A DNA stretch of 48,647 nt, from positions 1 through 48,647 of the forward strand of contig CANPMS010000013.1 of assembly GCA_947575275.1 (NCBI GenBank), read 5' to 3'. Numbering within the stretch: the stretch's first letter is position 1; each line of letters begins with the position of its first letter. The DNA comes from an uncultured Clostridium sp. GTDB lineage: Bacteria > Bacillota > Clostridia > Lachnospirales > Lachnospiraceae. Of the stretch, positions 24,151-31,423 are shown piece by piece. The translations under genes were made by a program, and so were the position numbers. The notes below the pieces were generated by a model, which searched no databases, had not been told where the DNA came from, and saw only the letters and a program-made list of their open reading frames with translations.

Positions 24151-25172
24151 TCACAAATCCCTTTTCTCAGATTTTCTATATTCTGCCTCATCAGCCCGGC
24201 ATAAGTGACGCCCTCGTCAAACTGGGTACGGGTGACATTATGGCATGAGTGCAGAAGCAGCGGTCTTGCTCCCGTCTCCTCCCCAATAATCTGGGATACC
24301 CGGCTGCTGCTCCGCTCCAGATAGTACACTGCGGGAATTTCCTCCTCACGCACTTTGTCAACCAGATAAGCAATGGTCTTTGCACTTGGCTCCGTGTCAG
24401 TGCTGCAGCCGGAAAACGCCGCCCTGTAATCCAGACCATACTCCTTTGCAAAGTAGCGGAACGGGAACTGATCACCCACAATAATCATATTACGCGTGCT
24501 CTCTGCACACACCTGGCGAAAACCGGCATCTATGGCTCTCAGTTCTTCCAAATACCGCTCGCCTCCGGCGCGGTACTGCTCACTGCCCTCCGGGTCTGCC
24601 TTTACCAGTTCATCCCGGATTACCTCAACCAGCCGCATCGCGTTGACCGGTGAAGTCCAAATATGTTCATCGTACTGGATTTCCACCTCATGACCGTCAT
24701 GATCAATATGGTTCTCGTGGGTCTGGTGGTCGTGGGCATGCCCGCCCGCCTCCATTCCTTCCACCAGCTCCTCCTCCACCACATCTACATAATCCATCAT
24801 AGTCACGACGGTTAAATCCGGCGCTTCCAAGGCATCCAACGCCTCAGAAAGCCAATGCTCCATTGCTCCCCCGTTGCAGATTAAAAGATCCGCCTCCTGA
24901 ATCGTGCGCATATCTGCCGGTGTGGGTTCAAAGGAATGACTGTCCATACCTGCAGGAAGCACCAACGCAAGGTCAATTCTGTCTCCACCAATCTGTTTTG
25001 CAAAATCATAATATGGAAACAACGTAGTGACCACCTTAAGCGGTTCTCTGCTCTCCCCATCGTCCTTGTTCTTTTCCACGAGGACGCCGCCGCGCCCCGG
25101 CGTCCCACAGGCGGTCAGTGATAATATAATAAGCAGCGCTGACCATAACCGCCCTATTAAAAATTTTTTCAT
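24147..25172 (-). CDS. znuA: Zinc/manganese-binding lipoprotein (cluster A-I)
   Basis: A 341-residue solute-binding lipoprotein: signal peptide with lipobox LTAC, then VTTLFPYYDFAKQIGGDRIDLALVL. Metal ligands include the His in DSHSFEPTPADM and in HIWTSPVNAM. Between them lies a His-rich loop (HAHDHQTHENHIDHDGH), which favours zinc over manganese. It captures metal outside the membrane for the permease. Start at ATG 25172 (ACAGGAG upstream) rather than 25235. It is the first gene of the znuACB-ktrBA operon, downstream of a strong terminator. Confidence 0.9.
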   Translation of the reverse strand: MKKFLIGRLWSALLIILSLTACGTPGRGGVLVEKNKDDGESREPLKVVTTLFPYYDFAKQIGGDRIDLALVLPAGMDSHSFEPTPADMRTIQEADLLICNGGAMEHWLSEALDALEAPDLTVVTMMDYVDVVEEELVEGMEAGGHAHDHQTHENHIDHDGHEVEIQYDEHIWTSPVNAMRLVEVIRDELVKADPEGSEQYRAGGERYLEELRAIDAGFRQVCAESTRNMIIVGDQFPFRYFAKEYGLDYRAAFSGCSTDTEPSAKTIAYLVDKVREEEIPAVYYLERSSSRVSQIIGEETGARPLLLHSCHNVTRTQFDEGVTYAGLMRQNIENLRKGICE

Positions 25173-25239
25173 AATTTCTCCTGTATTTCCATTCATGCTC
25201 AAAATATTTGTTACAGTATAGCACACTTTTTCCACAAAG

Positions 25240-25282
25240 AAAAGGACATAAGACTGCTCTTTTGCTGTCCTTATGTCCTTTT
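25240..25282 (-). terminator. Bidirectional terminator after the flavodoxin operon
   Basis: AAAAGGACATAAG (25240-25252) pairs perfectly over 13 bp with CTTATGTCCTTTT (25270-25282). It separates the flavodoxin operon from the znu operon. Confidence 0.85.
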
Positions 25283-25320
25283 CCTCTTATTATTTTTTAA
25301 TACCTGTTTTCCGCCGCCTG

Positions 25321-25746
25321 CTACTTTACCAGCTCTCTGCCCAGTGCTTTGCACTGTTCCCGGGCAGCCTCATCCGGCTCCAGATTTGCAATGCAGCCCT
25401 CGCCGTTTACAACACTTGCCCCTGCTGCCTCCATTCTGCTCACCCACTGGCGCATCCACTCTCCGTCTCCCCAGTCGTAAGAACCGAACAGACCAATCGT
25501 CTTTCCAGATGCAAAGGACTCAACCTGGGTTACAAAGTCATCCATCTCAGGATCCAGCTCCTCTGCTCCTGCAGCAGAAGCTCCCAAGGCGAAACTTTCT
25601 GCTTCCTTTAACTTGGAAGCGTCTGCAGCTGATACCTCAAGAACCACAGCTGAACCGCCTGCCTCTTTTATACCCTCTCCCACAGCCTCAGCCATCTCCT
25701 GGGTATTTCCCGTGCTGCTCCAGTAAATCACATATACCTCTTTCAT
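25321..25746 (-). CDS. Flavodoxin
   Basis: A 141-residue short-chain flavodoxin that carries FMN and shuttles electrons. The phosphate-binding loop WSSTGNTQEMA is at residues 9-19, and the isoalloxazine-contact loop FGSYDWGDGEWM near 88-99. Flavodoxins replace ferredoxin under iron limitation. It is 19 bp downstream of the DUF3793 gene, whose promoter carries the palindrome shared with the feo promoter, which fits iron-responsive control. Confidence 0.93.
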   Translation of the reverse strand: MKEVYVIYWSSTGNTQEMAEAVGEGIKEAGGSAVVLEVSAADASKLKEAESFALGASAAGAEELDPEMDDFVTQVESFASGKTIGLFGSYDWGDGEWMRQWVSRMEAAGASVVNGEGCIANLEPDEAAREQCKALGRELVK

Positions 25747-25765
25747 TGCTTTCGTCTCCTTTCTC

Positions 25766-26356
25766 TCAGCTCACTGCTACATGAGCCAGGGAACAGCCGC
25801 CTGTAATCTCCATAAATGCCTGCCGCCTGGCTTCATCATAAATGCGAAAAATCCGCTCAGCCTCTGGAAGATTGTGGTACACTTTCCAGTATCGTGCTTT
25901 CAGGCTGTTCTCACCACGATTGTCAATAAAGCTCTTCACATCCGCCACCGGATACTCCAAAAGCACCCCCAGCTCATGGGGAAACTCGGCGCCTGCTCCC
26001 GCATACCGCTGGTACCGCAGGCGCAGGCGGCGCATAACAGCCGCAATCTCAAAAATCTCATAGCCGCAGCTGCTCAGAAACTCACGTACATCTGCCCTCT
26101 TTAAATGATTTTCTAACTGCTCATAGCGGTAAAGGTACAAAACCTCATGGTGACCATCTGCATACAGCATAATACAGATAACCCGGCTCATTTTCAGGCA
26201 GCAGCGAATCTGATGCCAGCTTCCGGTACCCAGCGTAATCAGATTTGCAAGCTTTACATTCTTTAAAACCTGAGCGCACTGAGTTGCTACACGAAATCCG
26301 AATTGCTCCTCCGGCGTACAGCCCTGCAAAAAAGAAAGCATTGTATCTGCCAACAT
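25766..26356 (-). CDS. DUF3793 family protein
   Basis: A 196-residue protein of the clostridial DUF3793 family. Family hallmarks are the C-terminal EFPHELGVLLEYPVADVKSF, the GENSLKARYWKVYHNLPEAERIF region and an N-terminal CAQVL. There is no signal peptide, membrane segment or known catalytic motif. The function is unknown; members usually neighbour flavodoxin or iron-transport genes. RBS GGAAGGAGGAGG precedes ATG 26356. Its promoter (26477-26505) is overlapped by a DtxR-type palindrome, which suggests induction under metal starvation. Confidence 0.85.
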   Translation of the reverse strand: MLADTMLSFLQGCTPEEQFGFRVATQCAQVLKNVKLANLITLGTGSWHQIRCCLKMSRVICIMLYADGHHEVLYLYRYEQLENHLKRADVREFLSSCGYEIFEIAAVMRRLRLRYQRYAGAGAEFPHELGVLLEYPVADVKSFIDNRGENSLKARYWKVYHNLPEAERIFRIYDEARRQAFMEITGGCSLAHVAVS

Positions 26357-26476
26357 ATGCCTCCTCCTTCCAATCTAAAAACTTGCCGCTTTATCAGATG
26401 ATTCCTGCTTTTAGTATTCCCCGGTTCAGTCAATTTTACGCTTTTGAAAATACCTCCGTTTTATCACGGCATTATT

Positions 26477-26505
26477 ATGTTAGTATATGCTAACCATGTT
26501 GTCAA
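26477..26505 (-). promoter_or_regulatory. Flavodoxin-operon promoter with DtxR-type palindrome
   Basis: On the minus strand, TTGACA (26500-26505), a 17-bp spacer and TAACAT (26477-26482). The perfect-armed palindrome GTTAGCATATACTAAC (26479-26494) covers the spacer and -10. It matches the feo palindrome at 13 of 16 positions, with the outer GTTA/TAAC conserved. Confidence 0.68.
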
Positions 26506-26560
26506 CTATATTTATCACTGAAAAGTTCTCAAAAAATTTGTAGAATTTTAGAATAAATTG

Positions 26561-26589
26561 TTGACTCTTTTTATTTAGAAGCATATAAT
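26561..26589 (+). promoter_or_regulatory. Promoter of the DUF5684 gene cluster
   Basis: TTGACT (26561-26566), a 17-bp spacer and TATAAT (26584-26589), about 60 bp upstream of the first DUF5684 start. Confidence 0.75.
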
Positions 26590-26648
26590 ATACTTAAGTT
26601 TTTATATTATTATAAAAATTAAAAATTTTTAGAAAGGAAATGATGATT

Positions 26649-27089
26649 ATGTATCAAACTAACGAAGAATTAATTGCTGCTGTGATGGGGGCTCTTGGAT
26701 TCCTTATGATGGTATCACTTGTATTGGCTATAATTATGATAGTCGCTTACTGGAAAATCTTTACCAAATTCGGTGAGCCAGGCTGGAAGGCATTGATTCC
26801 ATTTTACAACACGTATATCCTGTACAAATATTCATGGAATCCGACTATGTTTTGGGCAGTTTTGATTGCTGTATTTGTAAGTGTTGTCCTGAGCATGTTT
26901 GGCGGCGCCCTGTCCGCATTAGCCGGTCTGATTAATCTGGCTATCTGGGTTGCCGGTATCATCCAGTTTTATAAACTCTCCAAGTGCTTTGGACACGGTG
27001 TTCCATTTACTCTTGGGTTACTGTTTTTCAATCCGATTTTTATGTTAATTCTCGGTTTTGGAGATGACCAATACTTGGGAGTCCAATAA
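26649..27089 (+). CDS. DUF5684-type membrane protein, copy 1
   Basis: A 146-residue protein with about four transmembrane helices. It has the family sequence KFGEPGWKALIPFYNTYILYK after the first helix and ends FGDDQYLG. Function unknown; the family is widespread as small integral membrane proteins, sometimes fused to signal peptidases. I chose ATG 26649 because AAAGGA is correctly spaced for it, as in the paralogues; ATG 26640 is too close to the ribosome binding site. It is the first of three tandem paralogues and has its own promoter at 26561. Confidence 0.75.
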   Translation: MYQTNEELIAAVMGALGFLMMVSLVLAIIMIVAYWKIFTKFGEPGWKALIPFYNTYILYKYSWNPTMFWAVLIAVFVSVVLSMFGGALSALAGLINLAIWVAGIIQFYKLSKCFGHGVPFTLGLLFFNPIFMLILGFGDDQYLGVQ

Positions 27090-27096
27090 TGTACAT

Positions 27097-27131
27097 AAAA
27101 AGCCTCTGCTTTTGGCGGTAGGGGCTTTTTT
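27097..27131 (+). terminator. Terminator between DUF5684 copies 1 and 2
   Basis: AAAAAGCCTCTGC and the GGTAGGGGCTTTTTT arm form a stem followed by T's. A near-identical terminator occurs at 29261-29295. Confidence 0.8.
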
Positions 27132-27158
27132 GTTAAATTCTCAGAAAGGAAATGATGT

Positions 27159-27572
27159 ATGGATCAACGTATTGAATTATTAATTACTGTTATGGAATCA
27201 CTCCGCGGAATCAAGCTAATATCTAGTATAATTGAGATAGTTGCTCTCTGGAAAATTTTTAACAAATTCGGTGAGCCAGGCTGGAAGGCATTGATTCCAG
27301 TTTACAACTGGTATATCCTGTTCAAATATTCATGGAAGCCGATCATGTTTTGGGTAACTTTCATCTGCTTTATCCTGGCCACTGGAGGCACCCCGAGCGC
27401 ATTAGCCATTCCCATTCTTCTGGTCACTTTTGTTTTCATTGTCATTGGGTACTATAAGCTTGCCAAACGCTTCGGACATGGTATTCCATTTACCCTTGGA
27501 TTGGTATTTCTCACTCCCATTTTTCTGTTTATTCTCGCCTTTGGAGAGGATCAATACCTGGGGCCCCAATAA
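27159..27572 (+). CDS. DUF5684-type membrane protein, copy 2
   Basis: A 137-residue paralogue of copy 1, with an identical KFGEPGWKALIP core, YNWYILFKYSW and end FGEDQYLGPQ. About four membrane helices; function unknown. The RBS AAAGGA sits 8 bp from ATG 27159. It follows a terminator, so it may depend on read-through or on a promoter I cannot identify. The downstream gap has lost the terminator and carries a piece of the multi-hairpin repeat instead. Confidence 0.75.
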   Translation: MDQRIELLITVMESLRGIKLISSIIEIVALWKIFNKFGEPGWKALIPVYNWYILFKYSWKPIMFWVTFICFILATGGTPSALAIPILLVTFVFIVIGYYKLAKRFGHGIPFTLGLVFLTPIFLFILAFGEDQYLGPQ

Positions 27573-27580
27573 TGTACATA

Positions 27581-27627
27581 ACAAAGTGAGCATTCCCCGG
27601 AGGGTTTTGCTTTATAGGACGCATTTT
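27581..27627. repeat. Partial copy of the multi-hairpin element
   Basis: ACAAAGTGAGCATTCCCCGG and the following GGTTTTGCTTTATAGGACGC match the distal half of the element at 11441-11482, but the second arm of the 14-bp stem is missing. Confidence 0.7.
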
Positions 27628-27656
27628 ATTAAATTCTCTGAAAGGAAATGATGATT

Positions 27657-28088
27657 ATGGATCAACGTATTGAATTATTAATTGCTGTTGGGAAAGCACT
27701 CCGCGGAATCACGCTAATATCTAATATAATTGGTATAATTGCTTGCTGGAAAATCTTTAATAAATTCGGTGAGCCAGGCTGGAAGGCATTGATTCCATTT
27801 TACAACACGTATATCCTGTACAAATATTCATGGGATCCAGCCATGTTTTGGTCAGATCTCATCTGCGTTATTCTGAGCACTGTAGGTACTTCCCCGTTCC
27901 CATCAGTCATCCTCATTCTTGTCGTTCATATTCTTATTAGCATCTACATGTATTATAAGCTGGCCAAATGCTTCGGACATGATATACTGTTTACCCTTGG
28001 ACTGGTATTTCTCCCCCTCATTTTTCTATTCATTCTCGGTTTTGGAGAGGATCAATATCTGGGAAAGCAATCTTGTACAATCGAGTAG
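27657..28088 (+). CDS. DUF5684-type membrane protein, copy 3, altered C-terminus
   Basis: A 143-residue paralogue with the KFGEPGWKALIPFYNTYILY core. In copies 1 and 2 the stop follows QYLGxQ directly; here TAA is replaced by TCT and the frame runs five codons (SCTIE) to a TAG that lies in the group II intron tail beginning at about 28080. So its last residues and stop come from the inserted element. About four membrane helices; function unknown. Start at ATG 27657 by analogy with the other copies. Confidence 0.72.
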   Translation: MDQRIELLIAVGKALRGITLISNIIGIIACWKIFNKFGEPGWKALIPFYNTYILYKYSWDPAMFWSDLICVILSTVGTSPFPSVILILVVHILISIYMYYKLAKCFGHDILFTLGLVFLPLIFLFILGFGEDQYLGKQSCTIE

Positions 28089-28145
28089 GGGGAATTTAAT
28101 CCCCCTCTCACACCATTGTACATACCGTTCGGCATACAGCGGCTC
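28080..28145 (-). mobile_element. Group II intron 3' tail (domains V and VI), copy 1
   Basis: Minus-strand 28145-28111 folds as a domain V with terminal stem ATGCC-GAAC-GGTAT and an AGC-type base (GAGCCGCTGT...ACAATGGTG). It is followed by GAGAGGGGGATTAAATTCCC, a domain VI-like hairpin, and a CTACTCGAT 3' end. The form resembles bacterial class C introns. No reverse transcriptase is left; 28146-28260 may hold a little more intron sequence. One stem mismatch suggests decay. Confidence 0.65.
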
Positions 28146-28296
28146 AACATAACTTCACAGCATGAGATTGCTCTGACTACACATGTTTTTGTCACTATCC
28201 ATTGATAGTGGTCTCCCATGTATGCGCTCTGTATAAGGCTTTGTGAGTTCTTATTCTTGCAAGTAATTTGAACAAACTTTCTATCTTTTCATGCCG
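28146..28296. other. Gene-free stretch between intron tail and DUF6809 remnant
   Basis: No gene is seen. The part next to 28145 is probably degraded intron sequence, with the hairpin ACTATC/GATAGT near 28195-28212. Confidence 0.35.
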
Positions 28297-28568
28297 TTAT
28301 TTGCTGTCCCTCGCTGTGAATATTTCCAATGAGAATATTACGCCCAATCTGAACCCATAAGAAAAGTTTGCATACCCAACCCTTTCTCCATAGTTGGTAA
28401 TCTGCTTGTTCCATTCTTTGCAACGCTTTCTGTCGTTTTCGGGAAGCTGTTTCTCAAAATACTCCCGTCCCCCGATCGCTTTAGCAAGAGGGGGTATTCC
28501 ATTTCCGGCGGGATAATTTCCTCTAAGGGAGAGAGTTCTCCGCCATGAAATTCTTTTAAGATACTCAT
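28297..28568 (-). pseudogene. DUF6809-family gene with a frameshift
   Basis: The start MSILKEFHGGELSPLEEIIP is typical of clostridial DUF6809 proteins and has a GGGAGGACGGA upstream. After about 34 codons the frame shifts within G-runs at 28464-28473. In the new frame the rest of the family sequence continues (EYFEKQLPEND, then FSYGFRLGVIFSLEIF) to TAA at 28297. So one base was gained or lost and the gene is broken, unless the shift is a sequencing error in the G-run. The function of the family is unknown. It follows an intact relative. Confidence 0.75.
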
Positions 28569-28581
28569 TCCGTCCTCCCTC

Positions 28582-28863
28582 TCAAAAAAATATGTCCTGC
28601 CCGTAAAAGATTTCCGATGTTATCAGAACGCCCAAACGAAAACCACGCTCAAATTTTACTTGTTCAGCGCAACAACTTTCGTCGAAAAATGTTTCCACTA
28701 ATTCCGTCAATATCGACTTTTGTTTGTCGTTCAGCATTTCGGCTAGCTGTTCTTCAAGTTCATTGCCCTTTTCGCATAGCTCTTGATGTTCAGGAGTTCG
28801 TTTTTCCGTACCGCTGTCTACACGAAGCTGGTCAGTCAAAAACGCTGTTAAAATATTTCCCAT
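28582..28863 (-). CDS. DUF6809-family small protein
   Basis: A 93-residue soluble protein: MGNILTAFLTDQL, a central acidic/coiled segment ELEEQLAEMLNDKQKSILTEL, and the family end FERGFRLGVLITSEIF. Function unknown; these proteins are common as small helical proteins in clostridial accessory regions. I chose ATG 28863 because AAAGGA lies about 10 bp upstream; the frame extends to 28980 without support. It is 13 bp upstream of a frameshifted paralogue and follows a truncated RHH-like gene. Confidence 0.65.
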   Translation of the reverse strand: MGNILTAFLTDQLRVDSGTEKRTPEHQELCEKGNELEEQLAEMLNDKQKSILTELVETFFDESCCAEQVKFERGFRLGVLITSEIFYGQDIFF

Positions 28864-29007
28864 TCCGTTATCATGTCCTTTCTTTTTCTTCCACAAGCCG
28901 CTTGCAAGACAGAGCCGAACAGCGCTATAATATTTGTGCAGCTCGCCTTGTTGCGGGTGGCATACTGTGAAGTGGTGCAAATACCTTTGCCGGTGGCACC
29001 ACTTCCT

Positions 29008-29121
29008 CTATAAGTTTTCAAGGGCTTTAATCCCGTCACGCAATCCCTGTGGGCGTTTTACGTTTTTGCGCTCGCAATAATCGTCCAGTATTTTTAATTC
29101 CTCTTTTGTTACCCGAATATC
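29008..29121 (-). pseudogene. Truncated small gene, RHH-like, cut by intron tail
   Basis: The 3' part encodes IRVTKEELKILDDYCERKNV followed by RPQGLRDGIKALENL, like the helical part of small ribbon-helix-helix or mobilisation accessory proteins. Its 5' end is replaced at 29122 by the second group II intron tail, so no native start is left. It lies upstream of the DUF6809 genes in the same direction and was probably their operon partner. Family assignment is tentative. Confidence 0.5.
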
Positions 29122-29177
29122 CAATAGGGGGAATTTAATCCCCCTCTCACACCACCGTACATGCCGTTCGGTATACC
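29122..29177 (-). mobile_element. Group II intron 3' tail, copy 2, domain V truncated
   Basis: The same sequence as copy 1 in the same orientation: GGTATACCGAACGGCATGTA, CGGTGGTGTGAGAGGGGG and the ATTAAATTCCCCCTA hairpin. The 5' part of domain V is missing; the multi-hairpin element starts at 29178, exactly where domain V is cut. Confidence 0.65.
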
Positions 29178-29260
29178 AACAAAGAGTCCGGTAAGCCGGA
29201 CTCTCGGGCCGGAGCGCGGTTGCCGCATTTTGCTTTATGGGACGCAATTTCCTATAAAGC
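29178..29260. repeat. Multi-hairpin element, shortened copy with inverted first hairpin
   Basis: AGAGTCCGG-TAAG-CCGGACTCT, then CGGGCCGGAGCGCGGTTGCC, then the 14-bp stem TTTTGCTTTATGGG...CCTATAAAGCAAAA. The middle (about 43 bp of the 11371 copy) is deleted. The loop TAAG is the reverse complement of CTTA in the first copy, so that hairpin alone is flipped. Confidence 0.75.
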
Positions 29261-29295
29261 AAAAAGCCTCTGCTTTTGGCAGCAGGGGCTTTTTT
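29261..29295 (-). terminator. Terminator after the second KDG-type kinase
   Basis: AAAAAGCCTCTGCT and AGCAGGGGCTTTTTT form a strong stem with T's on both strands, 26 bp past the kinase stop. It is nearly the same sequence as the terminator at 27097. Confidence 0.85.
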
Positions 29296-29321
29296 CTATT
29301 CTATCTTTAGCTGTTTCTAAT

Positions 29322-30350
29322 CTACCTGGTCATTTCCAACGGGACACCCTTCTGGCTGTGCGCCTTGATAATCATCTGGATTTCCTCAAGATTGGAGGAG
29401 GGTAAATCTCCCGGGATGGTATTCTTCACCGCACTGGTTGCGTTTCCATACTGTACTGCCTTCTGACAATCAAACTCATGCGCCAAAAGACCATAAAGCG
29501 CACCGGATATATACGCGTCACCGCTTCCAATTCGATCTACTACCTCGATTTCACGATATGGCTCTTCCTCAAAATAAGCATCCTGCTCTGCATCGTACAG
29601 CACAGAGCCGAACGTATGCCGTTTGGGACTGTGGACAATCCGCTGGGTTGAGGCAACGATGGAGATTGGATATTCCTCCGTAAAGCTTTTCATCATCTCA
29701 CGGGCAGTTCCTGTCTTTAAAAAAGTCAACCGGGCTGTGTCCTCAGAGCAAAAGAAAATATCTACATACGGAAGAATCCGCTCAATACAGATCTTGGCCT
29801 CCTCTCCCGACCACAGATTCCCGCGAAAATTCACATCAAAAGAGACCAAAGTCCCCGCCTCCTTAAAGCGTTTCATCATCTCTATGGCGGTCTGGCGAAG
29901 CTGCGGACTCAAAGCAAGGGTAATGCCGCTGGTGTGAAAACACCGCGTTGCAGCATACGCCTCCTTTGGAATCTCGTCAATATTCAAAGAATAGAATGAG
30001 CTGCCGGCGCGGTCGTAGATTACCTTGGGTGTTCTAGGATAGGCGCCGTTCTCATAGTAGTAGATTCCCACACGGGCACCTGGCAGGTGATCATAAATCA
30101 AATAATCATCACTGACACCGTAGGAACGGATTTTACTCTTTATAAAACTTCCCAGGTCATGGGAAGGCAGCTTTGAGATAATACCGGTATGAAGTCCTAA
30201 CAGCGCCACCCCTACCGCTACATTCAGTTCCGCCCCGCCCACCTGCTTTACAAAAATATCACCGCGAACCAGGCGTTCATTGTTGGGCGGTGAAAGGCGA
30301 AGGAGCGCCTGACCCAGGGTCAGCAAATCAAAATTTCTCTTATTTTCCAT
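29322..30350 (-). CDS. PfkB-family sugar kinase, KDG-kinase-like paralogue
   Basis: A 342-residue PfkB (ribokinase-like) kinase. It has GGAELNVAVGVALLG near the N-terminus, SFDVNFRGNLW in the middle and DRIGSGDAYISGALYG with the catalytic Asp near the C-terminus. Residues lining the sugar site resemble those of the 2-keto-3-deoxygluconate kinase encoded immediately upstream, but identity is moderate, so the substrate may differ. Start at ATG 30350 (AGGGAAG upstream), 10 bp after the first kinase stop. It is the last gene of the uxaA-kdgA-kdgK operon. Confidence 0.82.
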   Translation of the reverse strand: MENKRNFDLLTLGQALLRLSPPNNERLVRGDIFVKQVGGAELNVAVGVALLGLHTGIISKLPSHDLGSFIKSKIRSYGVSDDYLIYDHLPGARVGIYYYENGAYPRTPKVIYDRAGSSFYSLNIDEIPKEAYAATRCFHTSGITLALSPQLRQTAIEMMKRFKEAGTLVSFDVNFRGNLWSGEEAKICIERILPYVDIFFCSEDTARLTFLKTGTAREMMKSFTEEYPISIVASTQRIVHSPKRHTFGSVLYDAEQDAYFEEEPYREIEVVDRIGSGDAYISGALYGLLAHEFDCQKAVQYGNATSAVKNTIPGDLPSSNLEEIQMIIKAHSQKGVPLEMTR

Positions 30351-30360
30351 GGAAACTTCC

Positions 30361-31392
30361 CTATCTCTGAACGCGGCCGGATCCATCGCCCCCTGCAAGA
30401 TTCTCCACATCTGCGCGTGTAACCAGATTAAAGTCGCCTGGAATAGTGTGCTTTAAGGCGGAAGCAGCCACTGCAAACTCCAAAGCTTCCTTCATGTTCC
30501 TGCCATCTAAAAGTCCGCATACCAGTCCTGCTGCGAAAGAATCTCCGCCTCCCACCCGATCAACAATAGGAGTAATATGATACTTTCTCGAATGATAGAA
30601 CTCACGGGTCTTACCGTCCATAATACATGCAGACCAACCGTTGTCAGAAGCGCTGCGGCTCTCACGCAGGGAGCTTATAATATATTTAAATCCGAACTTG
30701 TCCGCCATTTGGTTAAATATATCCACATATCCGCCCAGCTCCAGCTCCCCAGTGGTAACATCCGTATTACCCGGTTTAAAGCCAAGAACCTTCTCTGCGT
30801 CCTCCTCATTGCCGATACAGACATCCACGTACTGCATCAGGTTAGTCATAACCTTCTGAGCCTTCTCAGAGGACCAAAGCTTCTTACGGAAATTCAAGTC
30901 CACGGAAACCGTAACGCCATGGGTCTTTGCAGCTTTACATGCAGCCTCCGTCAGGGCGGCAGCCGTATCACTTACCGCCGGTGTGATTCCCGTAAAGTGA
31001 AACCAGTCACAGTCCGAAAAGATTGCGTCAAAATCGAACTCATCGGCCGATGCGGTGGAAATAGAAGAATGGGCGCGGTCATAGACCACATTAGAAGCTC
31101 TCATTGCAGAGCCGGTCTCCAAATAGTAGATACCAAGTCTCTCGCCGCTCTTTGCAATGAATTTAGTCCCTACATTATACTTTCTCAATGCCGCCACGGC
31201 ACACTCACCAATCGGGTTTAAGGGAACCGCAGTTACGAACTGAACATCATACCCATAGTTTGCAAGGGACACAGCCACATTTGCCTCACCACCGCCGTAA
31301 TTTACATCAAACTCATCTGCCTGAATAAATTTCTCATTGTTAGGGGTGGATAATCTGAGCATAATTTCGCCCATGGTTACTACTTTTGCCAT
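30361..31392 (-). CDS. kdgK: 2-dehydro-3-deoxygluconate kinase
   Basis: A 343-residue PfkB kinase that phosphorylates KDG to KDPG with ATP. Features are MGEIMLRLSTPNNEKF, GGGEANVAVSLANYG, YYLETGSAMRASNVVYDRAHS (the KDG-kinase-type substrate region), SVDLNFRKKLWS and DRVGGGDSFAAGL with the catalytic Asp. It lies 31 bp downstream of the KDPG aldolase gene, whose substrate it makes, and before a second kinase. The full pathway position supports the assignment. Confidence 0.88.
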   Translation of the reverse strand: MAKVVTMGEIMLRLSTPNNEKFIQADEFDVNYGGGEANVAVSLANYGYDVQFVTAVPLNPIGECAVAALRKYNVGTKFIAKSGERLGIYYLETGSAMRASNVVYDRAHSSISTASADEFDFDAIFSDCDWFHFTGITPAVSDTAAALTEAACKAAKTHGVTVSVDLNFRKKLWSSEKAQKVMTNLMQYVDVCIGNEEDAEKVLGFKPGNTDVTTGELELGGYVDIFNQMADKFGFKYIISSLRESRSASDNGWSACIMDGKTREFYHSRKYHITPIVDRVGGGDSFAAGLVCGLLDGRNMKEALEFAVAASALKHTIPGDFNLVTRADVENLAGGDGSGRVQR

Positions 31393-31423
31393 TTACCTTG
31401 TTCTCCTTGATTTTTTATTTTAT

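Noticed and set aside
29122..29262. N-terminal part of the 84-codon frame at 29008-29262
   Set aside because: These codons come from the intron tail and hairpin element; only the part below 29121 looks like protein.
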